From: Tabrizicola sp. TH137
GTDB taxonomy: Bacteria > Pseudomonadota > Alphaproteobacteria > Rhodobacterales > Rhodobacteraceae
Length of the DNA stretch: 64,000 nucleotides
Reading direction: 5' to 3'
Assembly: GCF_002855575.1 (NCBI RefSeq)
Contig: NZ_PKRQ01000001.1
Coordinates: 434,001 to 498,000 of the forward strand
A model generated the notes under the pieces. That model saw only the letters and a program-made list of their open reading frames with translations. It was not told the DNA's origin and did not search any database. Positions 54,128 to 62,017 of the stretch are shown one piece after another. The stretch's first letter is position 1. Every line of letters starts with the position of its first letter. The position numbers were made by a program, and so were the translations under genes.

Positions 54128-54152
54128 ACTTTTGCTTTTTTTCAGCAAAAGT
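54128..54152. promoter_or_regulatory. Inverted repeat, candidate operator of the ROK regulator
   Basis: ACTTTTGCT (54128-54136) and AGCAAAAGT (54144-54152) form a perfect 9-bp inverted repeat with a 7-base T-rich spacer in the AT-rich divergent region (53992-54200) between the sugar operon and the ROK gene. Spacing and A/T-rich half-sites fit ROK-type (NagC/Mlc) operators. A hairpin role is also possible. Confidence 0.5.
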
Positions 54153-54200
54153 TCTTTCTTGCACGGCGGAAGTCTCGCCCGTATCCCTTGAGGGACCCAT

Positions 54201-55583
54201 ATGGACGCAGCCTTGCCCCTGAACGGACCCGACCCTTCCGAATCGTCCCGCCCCCGCGGCAAAGGGCGGCCGCGCACGGTAGAAACCGCTGCGCCCTCGC
54301 TGGTCGAACTCCTCAACCTCGTTCGCACGGGTGCGGCCAACACGCGGCAGGAACTGGAACGCCAAAGCGAATTCGGCCGCGCCGTGGTGGCGGATCGCCT
54401 GACGATGCTGAGCGATCTGGGACTGGTGGACGAAAGCGAGCTTGGCACTGCCACGGGAGGCCGCGCCCCGCGTCTGGTGCGCTTTGCGGCAAGGCGCGCC
54501 GCGATCCTTGTCGCCACATTGGACCAGACCGCGATCGGGGTGGGAGTGGCTGACCTTTCCGGCAAACTCCTGACCGAACATCACGAGGCCGCCGACCTGA
54601 CCGCCCCGCCCGCCGAACTGGCCGAGCGTCTGGCCGCGCTCTTCCGCTGGTCGATGGAGCGTCATGCGCCGCAGGGTAGTATCTGGGGCATCTCCCTCTC
54701 CGTTCCCGGTGCCGTGCAGGGCGCTACGGAGGCTGACTTCCTGACCGCCACCCCGCCGGTGCTTCCCGCCTGGGAAGGCTTCCCACTGGTCGAGACGCTG
54801 ACCCGCGATTTCGGTGTCCCGGTCTGGATGCGGTCAAGCGTCGAGACGATGACGATGGGCGAGTTGCACGCAGGCGCAGGGATCGGCACGCGCAGCTTGC
54901 TTTTCCTGAAGGTCGGTCGCCGCATCGGGGCGGGCATCGTCTGTGACGGCCAGCTTTACCGAGGCGCGCATGGCGCCGCAGGTCTGATCGGATCGCTGCC
55001 AGTCACCTCAGGCGGTCGGAGTGGCCCACTCGATGCCCTCGCGGGATCGGACATGATCCAGCGCGAGGGACTGGCCGCCGCACAGGACGGGCGCAGCCCC
55101 ATGCTGGCCGAGATCCAGCGCCGCGGGGGCGAGATCACGGCCATCGAAGTCTCGCAGGCCGCCCAGATCGGCGATCCCGCCTCGGTCGCGATCCTGACGG
55201 ATTCGGGCCACCTGATCGGTCAGGTCGTGGCAACACTGGCCAATGCCTTGAACCCCGAGTTGATCGTGCTGTCGGGCTCCATCGTGCAGACGAACGACAT
55301 CCTCCTCGCCGCGCTGCGCGAGGCGGTCTATGGCGCATCGCATCCCTTCGTCACCCGTGACCTGCGGATCATCCGGTCCCAGATGGGCAGTTCAGCCGGG
55401 CTTGTTGGCGCGGCCCGCGTGGCATCGGAGCAGCTTTTCGCACCAGCCTTCCTGAAGGAATGGGTGATACAAGGCAGCCCAATCGCCCATCCGGCCTTTG
55501 CTGCCCTTCATGACCGGCTTTCCCAAGCCGCAGCGCCCCCGCCGCCGCCACGCGCACGGATCGGACAGGAGCTCATGACATGA
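54201..55583 (+). CDS. ROK-family transcriptional regulator with lost kinase and zinc motifs
   Basis: A 460-residue regulator. The N-terminal winged helix (about residues 33-80: LVELLNLVRTGAANTRQELE onward) is followed by a ROK (sugar-kinase-like) domain. Key ROK features are missing. The NDANAAALGE-type stretch is SSVETMTMGE, lacking the catalytic Asp. The ExGH plus CxCGxxGCxE zinc/sugar motif is GAAGLIGSLPVTSGG, with no Cys or ExGH. It therefore may not bind sugar as classic NagC/Mlc proteins do. It is divergent from the sugar operon and overlaps the next gene (ATGA), so both are made together. It starts at the ATG at 54201. Confidence 0.88.
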   Translation: MDAALPLNGPDPSESSRPRGKGRPRTVETAAPSLVELLNLVRTGAANTRQELERQSEFGRAVVADRLTMLSDLGLVDESELGTATGGRAPRLVRFAARRAAILVATLDQTAIGVGVADLSGKLLTEHHEAADLTAPPAELAERLAALFRWSMERHAPQGSIWGISLSVPGAVQGATEADFLTATPPVLPAWEGFPLVETLTRDFGVPVWMRSSVETMTMGELHAGAGIGTRSLLFLKVGRRIGAGIVCDGQLYRGAHGAAGLIGSLPVTSGGRSGPLDALAGSDMIQREGLAAAQDGRSPMLAEIQRRGGEITAIEVSQAAQIGDPASVAILTDSGHLIGQVVATLANALNPELIVLSGSIVQTNDILLAALREAVYGASHPFVTRDLRIIRSQMGSSAGLVGAARVASEQLFAPAFLKEWVIQGSPIAHPAFAALHDRLSQAAAPPPPPRARIGQELMT

Positions 55584-56590
55584 CGATATCCGGCCTCGGC
55601 CCGCATGGTGAACGCGCCGCGCCACCCGAAAGGGTGAGCCTGCTGCCCGACGACCGCGCCGCTGCCAAGGCCGCCGGATGGCGCGTGGCCGTCGTCCTGC
55701 ACACCTTGGAAAGCGACTGGGCCAAGCAGCAACTGGCCGGCATGATGGGCATATTCGGCGATTGCGGCGCGGCGGTGATCGACGCTGTGGACTGTGCCTT
55801 TTCCCCCGACATGCAGGTGGCCGAACTCGACCGGCTGATCTCGCAACGCCCCGATGCGATCATCTCCCTTCCCGTGGCGAATGAACAGGTCGCCGCCGCG
55901 CACCGCCGGGTGTCCGAGGCGGGAATAAAGCTGATTCTGCTGGACAACGCGCCGACCGGCCTATTGCCGGGCAAGGACTACACGGCGCTGGTGTCGTCGG
56001 ACAACTTCGGTCTGGGCAAGATCGCAGCCGCGGGTCTTTCACCACACATCCCCGATGGTGCAAAGGTCGGCGTCCTCGGCTTCGCCGCCGATTTCTTCGC
56101 CACGAACGAGCGCGAGATCGCCTTCACCAAGTGGCTTCAGTTGAACCGCCCCGACATCACCCAGCGCGTCCTCCGCTTTGCTCGGATCGAGGATGCCGCC
56201 GCGGCCGCGGATGATCTGCTGTCAGCAAACCCGGATATGGCCGGGCTATTCATCGTCTGGGATACGCCAGCCCTCGCCGCAGCCACCCGCCTTACAGAAA
56301 GCGGCGCAGCGATGCCCATGGCAACCGTAGATCTCGGAGAGGCCGCAGCCATTGCCCTCGCACAAGGCGACTCCTTCTGCTGCATCGCCGCCCAGCAACC
56401 CTTCCTGCAAGGGATCGCAGCCGCGCAGACCGTGATCCTGTGTCTTCTGGGTCGGCCCGTTCCAGCCTGGATCGCCCTGCCCGGCATTGGCGTCACGCGG
56501 GACAACGTCGTTGAAAGTTTTCAGGCAATCTGGCGGCAACCGGCCCCGCGCGAAGTGCTTCGCATGCTGGGCCTGTCACGCGGCAAATGA
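55580..56590 (+). CDS. Cytoplasmic periplasmic-binding-protein-like sensor (no signal peptide)
   Basis: A 336-residue type I binding-protein fold clearly homologous to the transporter's receptor at 51993. Parallel stretches are SDWAKQQLAGM versus NDWSQAQINGL, LLDNAPTGLLPGKDY versus FMDNVPAGFVPGTDY, FAADFFATNERE versus HAADFFVTKQRY, and ATVDLGEAAAIALAQG versus TTVDLGENVAISMAQG. It lacks any signal peptide: the N-terminus is polar (ISGLGPHGERAAPPERV). It lacks a DNA-binding domain too. Coupled to the ROK gene by ATGA overlap, it may sense the imported sugar and act on the regulator. Alternatively it could be a decayed receptor, though its frame is intact. Confidence 0.85.
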   Translation: MTISGLGPHGERAAPPERVSLLPDDRAAAKAAGWRVAVVLHTLESDWAKQQLAGMMGIFGDCGAAVIDAVDCAFSPDMQVAELDRLISQRPDAIISLPVANEQVAAAHRRVSEAGIKLILLDNAPTGLLPGKDYTALVSSDNFGLGKIAAAGLSPHIPDGAKVGVLGFAADFFATNEREIAFTKWLQLNRPDITQRVLRFARIEDAAAAADDLLSANPDMAGLFIVWDTPALAAATRLTESGAAMPMATVDLGEAAAIALAQGDSFCCIAAQQPFLQGIAAAQTVILCLLGRPVPAWIALPGIGVTRDNVVESFQAIWRQPAPREVLRMLGLSRGK

Positions 56591-57017
56591 AGGCCGGCCA
56601 GGATGCAAAGCGACATGTCCACCAGCGGATTTCAATTCACAAAGTTTCCGTAACGACTGGCCATCGACATAGCGCTGCGACGGGCAGCTTTGGGCCGATG
56701 CTTTCAGAGCCGGTTTTGCTCGGACACTGTGCCTAAAGGGGGCATGCAGAAACTACATGGTAAGCCTGTCTTCACAGATCGTTTGGAACCCTTGCTTCTG
56801 AAAAATCTGGAACTCTGTCCTTCGCTTCGGGCCCACGCGCCTAATCGGTCTCCCGACAGGCAACGGGCTGCTTCAAGCTCACGCTGTAGCGGAAGAAACT
56901 CCTTTCGTTGCGAATGCCCTCTCGGTAGCACCGCATGTGGAGGCAGCAGTTCAAGGCGCTGTGTCGGAATTCACAGAGCTGTCGCGCCCTGCCCTGTTGA
57001 CGGGTTCGGCCTGCCGG
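56591..57017. other. Intergenic region without recognisable gene
   Basis: This 427-bp gap separates the sensor gene from the convergent ABC ATPase gene. Lower GC than its surroundings, with small frames on both strands that have no protein-like composition. I see no RNA gene, transposase remnant, or clear terminator. Confidence 0.5.
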
Positions 57018-57788
57018 TCAGTGCAGGCCGAACTCTGCCATCAGCCGCCGCCGCAGGGCGACGAAACCCGGGGTGCTGCGGTCGCGGGGACGGGGGAGGT
57101 CGAGTTCGATCAGCCGGGTCGGGGTGGTGCTGTCCTTCGACATGACCAGCACGCGGTCGGCGAGGAAGATCGCCTCTTCCAGATCGTGGGTGACAAGGAT
57201 CATCGTCACCCCCTCCTCGCGCCAGATGCGCGCCAACTCCTCTTGCATCGTCAGCTTCGTCATCGCGTCCAGCGCGCCGAGCGGTTCATCGAGCAGCAGG
57301 ATCTCGGGCTGCACGGTCAGGGCGCGGGCGATGCCCACGCGCTGTGCCATGCCGCCCGAAAGCTGGCGCGGAAAGGCCTCCTCGAACCCGGCCAGACCCA
57401 CCAGCCGGATATAGTGGCGGGCGCGGTCGGCGGCCTGTGCGGCAGGCGTTCCCCGCACCTCCAGCCCGAAGGCCACGTTCTGCGTGACCGTCAGCCACGG
57501 CAGCAGGCGCGGTTCCTGAAAGATCACCGCGCGCTGGTTGCCGATCCCGTGGACCGGCGCGCCGTCGATCAGCACATCGCCGCGATCCGGCTCTTCCAAC
57601 CCGGCCAGCACGCGCAGGAGCGTGGTCTTGCCGCAGCCGGAGGGGCCGACGATGGCGATGGCCTCGCCACCGTGGATGTCCAGATCAATCCCGCGCAGCA
57701 CATCCAGCCTGCGCCCGTTCAGGGTGAAGGATTTGGAGAGGTCACGGATCGTGACCTCCCCGCGGCGGGCGGTGTCCACCACGCGCAT
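57018..57788 (-). CDS. ABC transporter ATP-binding protein (SsuB/TauB-like)
   Basis: A 256-residue ATPase of the nitrate/sulfonate/taurine group. It has Walker A (GPSGCGKTT), signature (LSGGMAQRVGIARAL) and Walker B (LLLDEPLGALD), with the GALDAMTK continuation typical of SsuB. Last gene of the five-gene transcription unit that begins with the FMN reductase. The start is the ATG at 57786-57788, 10 bp after the binding-protein stop. Confidence 0.9.
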   Translation of the reverse strand: MRVVDTARRGEVTIRDLSKSFTLNGRRLDVLRGIDLDIHGGEAIAIVGPSGCGKTTLLRVLAGLEEPDRGDVLIDGAPVHGIGNQRAVIFQEPRLLPWLTVTQNVAFGLEVRGTPAAQAADRARHYIRLVGLAGFEEAFPRQLSGGMAQRVGIARALTVQPEILLLDEPLGALDAMTKLTMQEELARIWREEGVTMILVTHDLEEAIFLADRVLVMSKDSTTPTRLIELDLPRPRDRSTPGFVALRRRLMAEFGLH

Positions 57789-57798
57789 CGCAGCCCCG

Positions 57799-58776
57799 TC
57801 AGTTGCTGACCGGCGAGTCGCCGGTGGTGTAGAGGATGTCCTTGGCCACCAGTCTGCCCTTTTCGACCGTGCCTTCGCGTTCCAGCACGTCGATCCAGAA
57901 CTGCACGTCCCGCTCCACCGCCAGGCCGCCTTCGCGGACGCCATAGCCTGCGAAGAACTGCGCCACATCCGGGTTTTCGCCCCGTTCGGCCAGGACCTTG
58001 GCGAAGATGGCCTTGGTCTCCTCCGGGTTCTCGCGCGCATAGTCCAGCGCCTTGGCCGAGGCTTCGACAAAGGCCTTCGCCTCTTCCGGATGCGCCTCGA
58101 TCCAGTCACGGCGCAGGACAACGAAGCCGCCCGCGATCTCGCCGATGATGTCGGTGTCGTCGAAGACCGCCCGCAACCCGCCCGTCTGACGCGCCGCGCC
58201 TTCGAAGGTGGTCTGCCAGTAGCCGAAGGCCGAGACATCCACCTGACCCGACCGCAGCACCTGTTCCAGTTGCGGCCCCGGCACGACGACGAGGCTGGCG
58301 GCATCCTGCGGCAGGCCCTTCTGGTGCAGCGCCTCGCGCACCACGTAATCCAGATGGGCGCCAAGGGTATTGACGGCGATGGTCTTGCCCTGAAGGTCTT
58401 CGATCGTGCGGATCGGGCTGTCTTCCAGCACGTAGAAGATCGACTGCGCCTGATCGTTGATCCCGTTCGACGGATAGGCCGCGACGAAATCATTGCCTGC
58501 GGCGATGGAGTTCAGCACCGCCGCCGTGGCCGCCGAGCCAAGCTCCACGCTGCCCCCGGCCAGCGCCACGAGCGAGGCGGGGCCGCCCTGGGCATAGCCC
58601 ACGTTTTCCAGCGTGATGCCGGTGCCTTCGAAATAGCCCAGTTCGGCGGCGAGTTCATGGGCGTTCAGGCCGCCCTGGCTGGCGAGGTAGCGGATCGTCA
58701 CCTCGGCGCTTGCCGCTGTGGCAAAGGAAAGGCCCAGAGCGGTGGTCAGGGCCAGGGTGCGGAAGGAGAAGGTCAT
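57799..58776 (-). CDS. ABC transporter substrate-binding protein (SsuA/NitT-TauT family)
   Basis: A 325-residue periplasmic receptor with a clear signal peptide (hydrophobic core to about residue 24, ATAASA). The mature start EVTIRYLASQGGLNAHELAAE and ALAGGSVELGSAATAAVL fit the NMT1/SsuA fold that binds alkanesulfonates, taurine or thiamine-precursor-like ligands. The flavin enzymes in the same unit point to an organosulfur or similar heteroatom compound, but the ligand is unknown. Confidence 0.9.
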   Translation of the reverse strand: MTFSFRTLALTTALGLSFATAASAEVTIRYLASQGGLNAHELAAELGYFEGTGITLENVGYAQGGPASLVALAGGSVELGSAATAAVLNSIAAGNDFVAAYPSNGINDQAQSIFYVLEDSPIRTIEDLQGKTIAVNTLGAHLDYVVREALHQKGLPQDAASLVVVPGPQLEQVLRSGQVDVSAFGYWQTTFEGAARQTGGLRAVFDDTDIIGEIAGGFVVLRRDWIEAHPEEAKAFVEASAKALDYARENPEETKAIFAKVLAERGENPDVAQFFAGYGVREGGLAVERDVQFWIDVLEREGTVEKGRLVAKDILYTTGDSPVSN

Positions 58777-58812
58777 GATAGGTTCCTTGATGGTTAAGGA
58801 GGTTGGCAGGGA

Positions 58813-59640
58813 TCAGGTGGCTTCCGCCCAGCGGCACAGGCGGCGCTGGAGCGTGACGAGGGTGAAGTTCGCGGCAAGGCCGAGCAGGGCGAGAAGGAAG
58901 ATCGCCGCGAACATGAGAGGGATCTGGAAATTGTATTGCGCGTTCATCACCTGGAACCCGAGGCCCCGGTTCGCCCCGATCATCTCGGCCGCGATCAGGA
59001 GGAGGAGCGCGGTCGTGGCCGAGAGGCGCAGCCCGACGAAGACCGACGGGATGGAGGCGGGCAGCACCACGCGCAGAAAGACCGTGCGGCGCGGCGCGCC
59101 ATAGGTGCGCGCCATCTCGATCAGCTTGCGGTCCACCTCCTTCACCCCGCCGATGGTGGCGAGAAGGATGGGAAAGAGCGTGGCCCAGAAGATGACGAAG
59201 ACCTTGGATGCCTCGCCCAGCCCCAGGAGCAGGATGAAGACGGGGTAGAGCGCCAGGGCCGAGGTCTGGCGGAAGAATTGCAGGATCGGGTCCAGCGCCT
59301 GTTCCACCGCCCGGATCTGCCCCATGAAGAGGCCGAGCGGGATGCCGAGGCCCACGGCGGCGGCAAAGGCCAGCCCCGACCGTTGCAGGCTGATCGCGAT
59401 GTCGTCGATCAGCGCCCCGGAGGCGAGCCCGTCCCACAGCGCGGCGAAGATCAGATGCAGCGGCGGAAAGACGGTGGCGTTCAGCCAGCCCTGCGTGCTG
59501 CCCACCTGCCAGAGGATCAGGAAGCCCAGAAGCAGGCCATAGCGGGCGGCGGCCTTGCGCGCGCCCTGCCCTGCCCGCGCAAGAAACGCGCGGGAGGGCG
59601 GGGTAGCCAGGGCGGGGGAGTCGAGCATTTGCAGGGTCAT
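58813..59640 (-). CDS. ABC transporter permease (SsuC-like)
   Basis: A 275-residue inner-membrane permease with six helices and the EAA-loop (IEMARTYGAPRRTVFLRVVLPASIP) that contacts the ATPase. It is of the SsuC/TauC branch. The start is placed at the ATG at 59638-59640 (MTLQML), just after the monooxygenase stop; an upstream start at 59658 would overlap that gene by 14 bp. Confidence 0.88.
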   Translation of the reverse strand: MTLQMLDSPALATPPSRAFLARAGQGARKAAARYGLLLGFLILWQVGSTQGWLNATVFPPLHLIFAALWDGLASGALIDDIAISLQRSGLAFAAAVGLGIPLGLFMGQIRAVEQALDPILQFFRQTSALALYPVFILLLGLGEASKVFVIFWATLFPILLATIGGVKEVDRKLIEMARTYGAPRRTVFLRVVLPASIPSVFVGLRLSATTALLLLIAAEMIGANRGLGFQVMNAQYNFQIPLMFAAIFLLALLGLAANFTLVTLQRRLCRWAEAT

Positions 59641-59644
59641 GGCC

Positions 59645-60997
59645 TTACTCCGCGGCATGGGACGCGCTGCGGGCGAGCGCGTGGCGATTGGTGGGGAAGG
59701 GCAGGCCGAGGTTTTCGCGCAGGGTGCGGCCCTCGTATTCCGTCCGGAACAGGCCGCGGCGTTGCAATTCGGGGATCACGAGATCCACGAAATCGGTCAG
59801 CCCTGTCGGCAGCCAGGGCGGCAGGATGTTGAAGCCGTCCGCTGCTTCGTTCTCGAACCACTCTTGCAGCGTATCGACGATGGTCTGGGGCGTGCCGACG
59901 ATGGTGAAATGGCCACGGGCCGAGGCGACCCATTGATACAATTGGCGGATGGTGAAGTTGTTCTCATCCGCGATCTGCCGGATGAGGGCCTGCCGCGATT
60001 TCATGCCTTCCGTCGGCGGCGCGGGCGGGAGGGGACCGTCAAGGTCGTATCCCTTGAGGTCCAGCGTGCCCCCCGTCAGCCCGTTCAGCAGCGAGATGCC
60101 GTCTTCGGGCAGGATCAGGCTGGTGAGCCGGTCATACTTCTCGCGCGCTTCCTCCAGCGTCCGGCCCACGAAGGGCGACACGCCGGGCATCACGAGGATA
60201 TGCGCCGGATCGCGCCCCAGCCCACGCGCGCGGGCCTTAATGTCGCGGTAGAATTCCTGCGCGGTATCCAGCCGCTGATGCGCGGTGAAGATCACCTCGG
60301 CCGTCGCCGCCGCGAGGCCGCGCCCATCTTCGGATTGCCCGGCCTGCACGATGACGGGATGGCCCTGCGGCGAGCGGGAGACGTTCAGCGGCCCCTTCAC
60401 CTTGAAATGCGCGCCGCGGTGGTTGGTGGCGTGCAGCTTGCCCTCATGGAAGAAGCGCCCGGTTTCCTTGTCGCGCAGGAAGGCGTCATCCTCGAAACTG
60501 TCCCACAGCTTCTTGACCACCTCCACATGTTCAGCCGCGCGGGCATATCGGACGGCATGGGGATGCTGCTGGTCGAGGTTGAAATTCTGCGCCGCCGCCT
60601 CTGTTGCGGTCGTCACCACGTTCCAGCCTGCGCGCCCGTCGCTGATCAGGTCGAGCGAGGCGAATTTGCGGGCGAGGGTGTAGGGCTCTTCGTAAGTGGT
60701 GGAGGCGGTCGCGATGAAGCCGATGTTCTTCGTCAGCGGCGCAAGGGCCGAGAACAGCGTGACCGGCTCGAACCCTGCCACCTTGGCGTTCCCGCCCTCC
60801 ATCCCGCCGCCGAAGCTGACCGCCAGTCCGTCGGCCAGGAAATAGGCGTCGAAGAGGCCGCGTTCGGCCTCTTGCGCCAATGCGACATGGAAGGCGAAGT
60901 TGGTGGCCCCGTCGGCGGGGCTGTCGGGGTGGCGCCAGGCGGCGACATGCTGGCCCCCGCCGGGGAGGAAGGCGCCGAGGCGGATCTTGCGGGTCAT
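59645..60997 (-). CDS. FMN-dependent monooxygenase, NtaA/SnaA/DszA family
   Basis: A 450-residue group C two-component flavin monooxygenase with the bacterial luciferase-like TIM barrel. Landmarks are KIRLGAFLPGGGQHVAAWRH at the start, GRAGWNVVTTATEAAAQNFN, and SPQGHPVIVQAGQSEDGR in the middle. The family uses reduced FMN and O2 on nitrilotriacetate, dibenzothiophene sulfones or alkyl sulfides/sulfones. The FMN reductase encoded 83 bp upstream should supply FMNH2, and the importer downstream the substrate. The start is the ATG at 60995-60997. Confidence 0.9.
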   Translation of the reverse strand: MTRKIRLGAFLPGGGQHVAAWRHPDSPADGATNFAFHVALAQEAERGLFDAYFLADGLAVSFGGGMEGGNAKVAGFEPVTLFSALAPLTKNIGFIATASTTYEEPYTLARKFASLDLISDGRAGWNVVTTATEAAAQNFNLDQQHPHAVRYARAAEHVEVVKKLWDSFEDDAFLRDKETGRFFHEGKLHATNHRGAHFKVKGPLNVSRSPQGHPVIVQAGQSEDGRGLAAATAEVIFTAHQRLDTAQEFYRDIKARARGLGRDPAHILVMPGVSPFVGRTLEEAREKYDRLTSLILPEDGISLLNGLTGGTLDLKGYDLDGPLPPAPPTEGMKSRQALIRQIADENNFTIRQLYQWVASARGHFTIVGTPQTIVDTLQEWFENEAADGFNILPPWLPTGLTDFVDLVIPELQRRGLFRTEYEGRTLRENLGLPFPTNRHALARSASHAAE

Positions 60998-61080
60998 GGG
61001 TCGTATCCTTTCGTCAGGCAAGGCGAGGCCGGTCACGGCCCCGAGGGGCGCGCGTCGGGCAGGCCGGGAGGGGAGGAAGA

Positions 61081-61644
61081 TCAGGCGCTGAGGACGAAGA
61101 CTTCGGGCTGGGTCCGGCGGGCGAAGAAGGGGGAAAGCTGATCCACGGCGCGCGCCAATCTGTCGTTCAGCGCAGGAGAGGCGGGCTGGCCATCGTTGAA
61201 ATCGCGATCAGCGGCATAGACCCCGGTCGGCAGGGTTTGCGCTTCGAAGAAGCCGAAGAGGGGGCGGAGCTGATGTTCGATCACCAGCGCATGGCGATCC
61301 CCGCCGCCGGTCGCCGCCAGCAGCACCGGCTTGCCTCGCAAGGCTGTCGGGTCGATCAGGTCGATCAGATGCTTGAACAGCCCCGTATAGCTGCCCTTGT
61401 ATACCGGGCTTGCCACGATCAGCGCATCGGCGGCGAGGATCACGTCCAGGGCAGAGCGGGCGGTCGGTGCCAGATCCTCCACCCGCCGCGCAGTGCCGAG
61501 CGAGGGGCCGAAATCGGCAAGGTCGAAGACGGCCCCCACGGCCTCGAACCGGCTGGCGGCGCTGGCGACGGCAGTCTGGACCAGGGCGCGGGTCTTGGAC
61601 GGGCGGTCGAGGTTTCCGGAAAGTCCGATGAGGGTGCGGGTCAT
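61081..61644 (-). CDS. NAD(P)H-dependent FMN reductase (SsuE/MsuE-like)
   Basis: A 187-residue flavodoxin-fold reductase that provides reduced FMN to the monooxygenase encoded next. The N-terminal LIGLSGNLDRPSKTRALV phosphate loop and the VASPVYKGSYTGLFKHLID flavin-binding motif are typical of SsuE/MsuE proteins. It is the first gene of the reductase-monooxygenase-permease-receptor-ATPase unit. The start is the ATG at 61642-61644; a longer frame to 61911 would cover the upstream regulatory region. Confidence 0.88.
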   Translation of the reverse strand: MTRTLIGLSGNLDRPSKTRALVQTAVASAASRFEAVGAVFDLADFGPSLGTARRVEDLAPTARSALDVILAADALIVASPVYKGSYTGLFKHLIDLIDPTALRGKPVLLAATGGGDRHALVIEHQLRPLFGFFEAQTLPTGVYAADRDFNDGQPASPALNDRLARAVDQLSPFFARRTQPEVFVLSA

Positions 61645-62017
61645 GGGGATGGCCTTATGTCGATTCTCTTGGTCGTGATTAAACCTGCCACCGAACCGCG
61701 CCTCCGGCCATTCCAAAGGTCGGTGTGAAACGAGAAGAAACCTGTGCCTTGAACGCCCCCGGCAAGGGGAAGTTTCTCTGCCCCGCCCCCTCGCGCGCGG
61801 GGAAAGATGGGGGCGGCGGAACTGGCCGGGGCGATCCCCTCCCCTCCGGCTGCATCCTTGTGGGGCACAGCTTCGGTGCGGTGCGGGCGAGGCCCGTCTC
61901 GGATTGTTCACGTTGTGGAAACAACAGGACGGCTATCGGTGCGAATTCAGAGTGCTTGACTCGATCAAGGGTTATTAACACGCTTTTCACAGCAAGTTTA
62001 TTTCCGCGGAGAAAATC
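61645..62017. other. Divergent promoter region
   Basis: This 373-bp gap lies between the FMN reductase and the glycine-rich protein and must hold both promoters. The right part (about 61915-62010) is clearly richer in A and T than its surroundings and contains TTGACT (61956-61961) and TATTAA further on, but with wrong spacing for a standard promoter. A GC-rich inverted block (CCCCGCCC...GGGG) is near 61781-61803. No known operator recognised. Confidence 0.4.

Noticed and set aside
56690-57145. A 151-codon plus-strand frame in and beyond the gap after the sensor gene
   Set aside because: Cys/Arg/Ser-rich composition, runs antisense into the ABC ATPase gene, and no ribosome-binding site.
61956-61968. 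TTGACTCGATCAA as a fifth FNR box
   Set aside because: The half-sites are separated by 3 bases instead of 4, so it does not fit the FNR dimer.
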